From positions 1 to 11,299 of the forward strand of contig JAAZPN010000148.1 of the NCBI GenBank assembly GCA_012797215.1: a stretch of DNA of 11,299 nucleotides, written 5' to 3'. This stretch comes from Chloroflexota bacterium (GTDB lineage: Bacteria; Chloroflexota; Anaerolineae; Anaerolineales; Anaerolineaceae). Positions 6,766 through 11,299 of this stretch are shown here, piece after piece (position 1 is the stretch's first letter; each line of letters opens with the position of its first letter). The position numbers and the translations under genes are program-made. The notes below the pieces were generated by a model. It did no database searches and was not told the origin of the DNA. It saw nothing but the letters and a program-made list of their open reading frames with translations.

Positions 6766-6799
6766 CAAACCACCGATTGCACAGGCAGGGCGGTAAAAA

Positions 6800-8221
6800 A
6801 TGACGGACGCAACCCAAGAAGAACACCCTAAGGTCAATACGCCCAAACGGGGCCTACCCATATTTTGGGCGCTGCTCTTAGCCCTCTGCCTGGCGCCCTA
6901 CCTCGCGCTGAGCGCTTTCGCCCGCCCGCAAGCGGATGACTACTGTTCTTCGGCGCTGTTTCGCTCACTTGGTTTCTGGCAGGCGCAGCTGAACGCTTAC
7001 AATGGCTGGACTAACCGCTACGCCACCATGTTCTTTACCGGTATTCTCGATTGGTTCGGGCTGTGGGGGCTGCGCGTCCTGCCGGTCCTTCTTATCCTGG
7101 GGCTTGCGGTCAGCGCCTACCTGCTGCTGAAACAAGTGTTTCGCCGCGTAGGCGTGGAACAACCGCGCTCAAACCTGGTCTTGTTCGCGCTGGCCCTCAC
7201 GCTGCTCCATATTGCCGCGCTGCCCAACCTGTACCAATCTATTTACTGGCGGGCAGGCAGCCTCGCGTACACCCTGCCGGTCATCGCGCTAAACCTGCTG
7301 CTGGCGGCGCTTCTACGCGCCCATGCGCGCAAGCCCGTCCGGCACGCTCCTATCCTGTTCGCGCTAGCCGCCTTTGTGGCGGTGGGGTTCTCCACTACAA
7401 ACGCGGCCTTGCAGCTTACCGCGCTTGGCTTCCTTTTTGGCGTCCTGCTTTGGCGCAAACAGCTTAGCCCCCAGGAACGTCCGCTGTGGATAGCTGCGTT
7501 GGTTGGCAGCGCGCTCGGCCTGGTCGTGCTCGCGCTGCAGCCCGGAGCGCGCTTGCGGCTGGCGCAAATGCCGCCTATGCCCGGCTTGGGGCGCCTTATC
7601 TATCTGACCCTGCGATATTCCGCCGCGCTGGTTTACCACAGCCTGCTTGATTACCTGCCTGCAAGGCTTGCCGCGCTGCTGATAGGCTTGCTGTGCGGTC
7701 TCTCAACACGCGGACTAACCGTACCGCCGCTTAAGAAAATTCTCGCCCCACTGCTCCTGACCGCGTTGGGAGCGTTTTTACTGATTGCAGCCTGCTGTGC
7801 CCCCAGCGCTTTGGCGCAGTCCGCCTATCCTGGTCATCGCGCCCAAACTGGCGCAATCTATTTCATCAACGCGGCCCTGCTGGGGGCAGGTTTTCTGGTT
7901 GGGATTTGGCTGCGCGCGCTCCTTCCTCAAAAAACCTTGCGGCCGCTGCAGATTTTGCTGAATATCGGCGCGCTGGTTTGCCTGTTTTTCGCGTTAAAGC
8001 CGCTGCCTGGGCAATTCGCGGAAATCCGCAGACACGCGGCTGCCTGGGATGAACGCGAGGTCAGCATTCTCGCCCAGCGGGACGCCGGCGCTCGCAGCTT
8101 GCTTGTCCCGGGCGTGGACAGCCTGGCCGAATTGATGGAGCTCTCACCTGACCCCGCCAACTGGGTAAACGGCTGCGCGGCGAATTACTACCAAGTTGAT
8201 TCCATTCGCAGCACCGAATAG
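6800..8221 (+). CDS. DUF6056-type polytopic membrane protein
   Basis: This 473-residue integral membrane protein has about ten to twelve hydrophobic spans. A short charged N-terminus is followed by the first span (about 19-41) and then RPQADDYC (42-49), placing an Asp-Asp pair (Asp46, Asp47) just outside the membrane. Further marks are the YQSIYWRAGSLAYTLP stretch (about 145-160) and a soluble C-terminal tail of about 75 residues ending near WVNGCAANYYQVDSI. I recall this set (P-x-ADDY after the first helix, a YW-G-Y motif, a WVN-YY-SI tail) as the DUF6056 family. An acidic pair in the first outer loop is also typical of GT-C glycosyltransferases that use lipid-linked sugars, so a glycan-transfer role is plausible but inferred. 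It has its own promoter; the M23-like gene follows 111 bases downstream on the same strand. Confidence 0.87.
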   Translation: MTDATQEEHPKVNTPKRGLPIFWALLLALCLAPYLALSAFARPQADDYCSSALFRSLGFWQAQLNAYNGWTNRYATMFFTGILDWFGLWGLRVLPVLLILGLAVSAYLLLKQVFRRVGVEQPRSNLVLFALALTLLHIAALPNLYQSIYWRAGSLAYTLPVIALNLLLAALLRAHARKPVRHAPILFALAAFVAVGFSTTNAALQLTALGFLFGVLLWRKQLSPQERPLWIAALVGSALGLVVLALQPGARLRLAQMPPMPGLGRLIYLTLRYSAALVYHSLLDYLPARLAALLIGLLCGLSTRGLTVPPLKKILAPLLLTALGAFLLIAACCAPSALAQSAYPGHRAQTGAIYFINAALLGAGFLVGIWLRALLPQKTLRPLQILLNIGALVCLFFALKPLPGQFAEIRRHAAAWDEREVSILAQRDAGARSLLVPGVDSLAELMELSPDPANWVNGCAANYYQVDSIRSTE

Positions 8222-8287
8222 CGCTCCCTCCTTGCCAAGCAACATCCAAATTTGCGTCAATCATGGCGATTTGCAGCAACAATCCGC

Positions 8288-8293
8288 TATACT
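8288..8293 (+). promoter_or_regulatory. -10 box of the M23-like gene
   Basis: TATACT lies 39 bases before the start codon, matching five of six consensus positions. The best -35 candidate, TGGCGA (8264-8269) at 18 bases, is poor. Read-through from the DUF6056-type gene 111 bases upstream is also possible. Confidence 0.35.
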
Positions 8294-8325
8294 GTATTTG
8301 TTGTTTTGTCCTAAAACCAATTTGC

Positions 8326-8331
8326 AGGGAG
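8326..8331 (+). promoter_or_regulatory. Badly spaced ribosome site of the M23-like gene
   Basis: AGGGAG ends one base before ATG 8333, far closer than the usual five to nine bases. The start still stands because the signal peptide begins there and an in-frame TAA (8312-8314) rules out an upstream start. Initiation may be weak or rely on other features. Confidence 0.5.
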
Positions 8332-8332
8332 T

Positions 8333-10402
8333 ATGAGCCGCTTTCGTTTCATCGTCTTTTTTCTGGCGGGCTTTCTGCTGGCAGCCAGCGCCTGGCAGCC
8401 GCCCCAGCCTGCCAGCCCTGAGCTAAAAGCCATGCTCTGGGAGGCTTTCACGCGCCGCGTTGAACAACTACGGCCGGGTGAATCCCTCACTTTCGCGCTC
8501 TTTACCCCCGAGCTTGACGAGGCTTTTCTTAGCCCGGATGGGACTGCCGCGGTTTTATGGTTGGCCCTGCGCGACGACACCGGCAGAAGGCTGGCATCCG
8601 AACCAGGCATGGTGTTGGCCGTCCTGCGCTCTGGAGAATGGCAGGCAATCCTGCCGGGGGACCCAGACTGGGAACAGAGTTTAGCCGCCATCCCAATCAA
8701 CATGCTGCCCGCCGAGCAGCGCCCCGCGGAAGTCGCCTCCGAACCTGCGCCCGGCGCCATCACAGGTTACTACCTGCCCTACGTTGCTGGCACAGCGCGC
8801 TGGTTTGAAGGGTCCATCGGCCATTTTCAAGACATCCCCTGGCTTGGTTATCCCTCCTGCCTGGAGGTGTACTGCCGCTTCGCCTACGACTTTACCGATG
8901 ACGCCCATTTCCCGCTGGTAGCCTCTAAGGGCGGCACGGTGGTTGCCTCAAGGGACAGCTGCCCGGACGGCGGCACCAACTGCACAAACTTCATCGTGCT
9001 GCGCGACCCTAACAACCTTACTTACCAGCTCTACCTGCACATGGCGCACGGAACCATCCCAAACGCACTCACCCCCGGCACGGCCGTCGTGCGAGGCCAA
9101 TATTTGGGAGATACAGACGATACTGGTTACAGCACCTCGCAACACGTGCATTTCATGGTTACCAATAGCGTCTGGTTGGTGGATGACGGCTATTATTGGG
9201 GCGCTTCAATTGATATTCGCTTCGCGGACGTCCTGATTAACAATGGAGTTCCGCGCACCTGTTACGAAGTGACCCAGTTTCCGATTTACGGCGGCGCGAC
9301 AGACTGCCTGGGCGACAAGAACGACCCTTTGAACCCGAATAACGATTGGTTCACCTCCGGGAATGTGGGCGCCTTTCCACCAAGCGGCACCCTCACCCGC
9401 CCCACTGATGGCCAAATCGTGGCTACCGGCGCGAACCCGCTGATGGACGTTACCGCGACTGTCAGCGATGATGTGCATGTGGACGCTGCCCAATTGCTGG
9501 TTTACCAAAACGGCGGGTGGAGCAACCTCGGTCCTAAAGTGACGCAGCCGCTCAGTCCGGGCGTCTTCGATTGGGACGTCAACCTGTGCCAAACGGGCGG
9601 CTTTAATGGCAGCCTGCAAATCGGTCTTTCCATTTGGGACCATGAGGGTAACCGCAGCGCGCCGTTGGCTGTTCGCACCATTCTTGTGGACCATGCCTGC
9701 CCGCCGCCCGCAAGTCAACTGGAACCAGCCCAGACCTTTGATTCCACCGCCGTGCGCCTCACCTGGAATGCGCAAACGGCCGGCCTGCCCATAGGGCAGT
9801 TCCATTTGCAGTGGCGCGAGAGCCTGCAGCCCTGGACGGACATACAAACACTCATTTACCCGCCGGAAGCCCGCGCATCCTGGTTCCTTGGTGAAATTGG
9901 AAAGAGTTACGACTTTAGACTGCGCGCGCTGGACAGCAACGGTCAGCCAGAGGACTGGCCGGCTGGTGACCTCCCTGAAATCAGCGTCAGTTTGCCCGCC
10001 AGCTGCAGCCCGGACAGCCAGGAGCCTGATGATGTTCCCGCGCAAGCAAACCCGCTGCTGCCCGGCGGCGAATTACTCGCTAACTTTTGCCCGGCGGCTA
10101 ACCCGGACTGGTACGCGCTCACGCTGCAAGCCAGCCAGGCTTACCTGATTGAAGCCCAATCGCTGGGAGGCGGCGCGGCGGCGCGCTTATCGCTCTACGC
10201 GCCGGATGGGAACACGCTGCTCGTTAGCGCTGAGGCGCAAGATTTTGGAAAACCGACACTGTTGCACTATCACGCCGAAACAGCTGGGGTTTACTTCCTC
10301 AAGCTGGAGCCTTTAGCAGACTCGCTGGCAGGTAACGCGGCACAGTACCTGCTGCGCTTGAACAACGCGGCGGTGACGCATTTGCCGCTGCTGTTTAGGT
10401 AA
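8333..10402 (+). CDS. Secreted M23-like protein with Ig/Fn3/PPC domains
   Basis: This 689-residue exported protein starts with a signal peptide (1-20, basic N-terminus, hydrophobic core, likely cleavage after ASA). After a lineage-style N-terminal region (about 21-160) comes an M23/lysostaphin-like domain (about 165-310): FAYDFT (Asp186), KGGTVVAS, LYLHMAH (His236) and SQHVHFMV (His271, His273). The normal HxGxD first zinc motif reads CRFAYD (181-186), with Arg182 where His is expected, so peptidase activity is in doubt. Next are an Ig-like domain (about 355-455), a fibronectin III-like domain (about 465-560) and a PPC-type domain (about 565-680, from QEPDDVPAQANP). The end is VTHLPLLFR, possibly a sorting tail. 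Several close cysteine pairs, such as CPDGGTNC, suggest disulfides outside the cell. Likely roles are cell-wall or protein cleavage, or glycan/peptide binding if inactive. It converges on the ZIP gene. Confidence 0.9.
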   Translation: MSRFRFIVFFLAGFLLAASAWQPPQPASPELKAMLWEAFTRRVEQLRPGESLTFALFTPELDEAFLSPDGTAAVLWLALRDDTGRRLASEPGMVLAVLRSGEWQAILPGDPDWEQSLAAIPINMLPAEQRPAEVASEPAPGAITGYYLPYVAGTARWFEGSIGHFQDIPWLGYPSCLEVYCRFAYDFTDDAHFPLVASKGGTVVASRDSCPDGGTNCTNFIVLRDPNNLTYQLYLHMAHGTIPNALTPGTAVVRGQYLGDTDDTGYSTSQHVHFMVTNSVWLVDDGYYWGASIDIRFADVLINNGVPRTCYEVTQFPIYGGATDCLGDKNDPLNPNNDWFTSGNVGAFPPSGTLTRPTDGQIVATGANPLMDVTATVSDDVHVDAAQLLVYQNGGWSNLGPKVTQPLSPGVFDWDVNLCQTGGFNGSLQIGLSIWDHEGNRSAPLAVRTILVDHACPPPASQLEPAQTFDSTAVRLTWNAQTAGLPIGQFHLQWRESLQPWTDIQTLIYPPEARASWFLGEIGKSYDFRLRALDSNGQPEDWPAGDLPEISVSLPASCSPDSQEPDDVPAQANPLLPGGELLANFCPAANPDWYALTLQASQAYLIEAQSLGGGAAARLSLYAPDGNTLLVSAEAQDFGKPTLLHYHAETAGVYFLKLEPLADSLAGNAAQYLLRLNNAAVTHLPLLFR

Positions 10403-10421
10403 TTTCTTTCAGAGGGGGATT

Positions 10422-11282
10422 TTAGACGCCCAAAAGGGCGGAAAGCACGAAGACGAACAGCGACCCGAGGATAATTCCCAGGGATGTCCAATGCACATGG
10501 CCGTACTCACGCGCGGAAGGGATAAGCTCATCCAGCGTAATGAACACCATCACGCCGCCGGCAAAAGCCAAGGCGGCTGGGATAAGTCTGGAGAAGTTCA
10601 CTAAAAACAGGCTGGCAAGCAGCGCGCCAACTGGCTCGGCAAAGCCGGATAGGAACGCTACGCGCAGCGCGTCGCGGCGGCGGATGCCGCCCTTGCACAG
10701 CGGCAGCGCGGTCGCAAGCCCTTCCGGGATGTTGTGCAGCATAATGGCGAGCGCCACGAACAGACCAAACTGCGGATTGTGCATGTAACCAGCCCCTACC
10801 GCGATGCCCTCGGGCAAGTTGTGCAGGGTGATGCCAATTGCCAGAAGAATCCCGGAACTGATCAGCTTCTGATCCACCGGCCGCTTGCGAGCGCCCTGCG
10901 CGCGCAGCCTGGCAAAGCGCCAACTACGATGCGGACGCAGGTCGACGCAGTCTTCTTGTTCGCCTTCAGCGGCGTGCGCGCCGTGGTACTCCACCTCACC
11001 AAAACGCATGTGCGGGGCAAGGTAATCCAGCAAGAACATGAAACAAGCCCCGAAGCCAAATCCTAAGGTAGCGGTAATTGGTCCTCCCAGTTCCCAAGCT
11101 TTATTGACAAGTTCCAGGAACGCGAGACAAATCATTACGCCAGCAGTAATGCCCATCAAGAAGCCGTAAGAGCGCCTTCCAGGCCTGCGGATAATTGCGA
11201 TTAGCCCGCCCAGACCTGTGCCAAGGCTGGCAATCAGGCTAAGCAAGAGCACATTAACCAGTGGGGGTAGTTGTGAAATCAT
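10422..11282 (-). CDS. ZIP family metal transporter
   Basis: This 286-residue inner-membrane protein is a ZIP (ZupT/GufA-like) transporter that brings divalent metals such as zinc, and perhaps iron or manganese, into the cytoplasm. It shows the eight-helix pattern: three spans (about 8-30, 39-60, 68-89), a long loop (90-139), then five spans. The signature metal-binding helices are clear: HNLPEGIAVG (154-163) and HNIPEGLA (183-190). The loop has a His- and acid-rich first half (His91, His100, His103, Cys112, His118) and an Arg/Lys-rich second half (116-134). ATG 11282 is the first possible start, since an in-frame TGA lies two codons upstream; no ribosome site is visible in the 17 bases left. 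The gene is complete and ends 19 bases from the convergent M23-like gene. No metal regulator is nearby. Confidence 0.94.
   Translation of the reverse strand: MISQLPPLVNVLLLSLIASLGTGLGGLIAIIRRPGRRSYGFLMGITAGVMICLAFLELVNKAWELGGPITATLGFGFGACFMFLLDYLAPHMRFGEVEYHGAHAAEGEQEDCVDLRPHRSWRFARLRAQGARKRPVDQKLISSGILLAIGITLHNLPEGIAVGAGYMHNPQFGLFVALAIMLHNIPEGLATALPLCKGGIRRRDALRVAFLSGFAEPVGALLASLFLVNFSRLIPAALAFAGGVMVFITLDELIPSAREYGHVHWTSLGIILGSLFVFVLSALLGV
10427..10440. terminator. Weak hairpin at the convergent gene ends
   Basis: CGCCC (10427-10431) and GGGCG (10436-10440) pair around AAAA. The hairpin lies within the last codons of the ZIP gene and 24 bases past the M23-like stop. Without a U-run on either strand it is at best a weak terminator; it is the only hairpin noted in this junction. 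Confidence 0.25.
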
Positions 11283-11299
11283 TGGTCAGAATAATCTTC

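Larger units (their letters stand above)
6364..6799. other. Divergent 436-base control region
   Basis: This gap lies between panB and the DUF6056-type gene. The left part holds the panB leader, the possible 46-codon frame and a 5-bp hairpin (CGCTG 6458-6462, CAGCG 6466-6470) in the leader RNA. The palindrome GAGCATGCTC (6511-6520) covers the start codon of that frame. The middle (about 6581-6734) shows no gene, no repeat and no riboswitch I recognise. A 73-codon minus-strand frame (6605-6826) overlaps the start of the next gene and lacks a ribosome site, so I do not call it. Confidence 0.5.

Noticed and set aside
6605..6826. 73-codon minus-strand frame
   Set aside because: Overlaps the start and promoter of the DUF6056-type gene and has no supporting signals.
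9206..10045. 279-codon minus-strand open frame opposite the M23-like gene
   Set aside because: Long antisense frames are expected in GC-rich genes; the plus-strand protein has clear domains and a signal peptide.
1..11299. CRISPR array, insertion sequence, toxin-antitoxin pair, prophage or defence island
   Set aside because: I saw no spaced repeats, transposase, integrase, nuclease or toxin-like small gene pair; the window reads as housekeeping and surface genes.

Overview
The window looks like an ordinary chromosomal stretch of a Chloroflexota bacterium, most likely class Anaerolineae. This rests on the GC-rich coding style, a secreted M23/PPC protein ending in an '-HLPLLFR' tail (a C-terminal style I recall from Chloroflexota secreted proteins), a DUF6056-type membrane protein and a cytoplasmic GH3 enzyme with a C-terminal extension. 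The taxonomy is inferred. There is no rRNA, tRNA, insertion sequence, CRISPR array, prophage or plasmid gene in view.

Layout from left to right. The C-terminal end of a DUF4256-type protein (+, 2-184) is followed by a GH3 beta-glycosidase with its own promoter and strong ribosome site (+, 337-2739). A convergent soluble family 2 glycosyltransferase (-, 2800-3510) follows. A 322-base non-coding gap leads to a small DUF5661-type protein (+, 3833-4111). Next is a tight two-gene unit on the minus strand: panB (5509-6363) is transcribed first, then a 420-residue protein I do not recognise (4236-5498), with the second ribosome site overlapping the panB stop codon. A 46-codon leader reading frame (6376-6516, -) with its own -10 box and ribosome site sits just upstream of panB. 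To the right are a multi-spanning DUF6056-type membrane protein (+, 6800-8221), an exported M23-like multidomain protein (+, 8333-10402) and a convergent ZIP metal transporter (-, 10422-11282).

The genes do not form one pathway. Their roles are sugar breakdown (GH3), glycan or lipid-linked sugar synthesis (GT2, possibly DUF6056), pantothenate/CoA synthesis (PanB), cell-surface or extracellular work (M23-like protein) and metal uptake (ZIP). I see no clear defence or mobile system. The best leads for something undescribed are the unknown protein translationally coupled to a PanB that lacks the usual IGIGAG loop, and the possible translated leader in front of them. Weaker leads are the M23-like protein without the expected first zinc-ligand histidine and its C-terminal tail.
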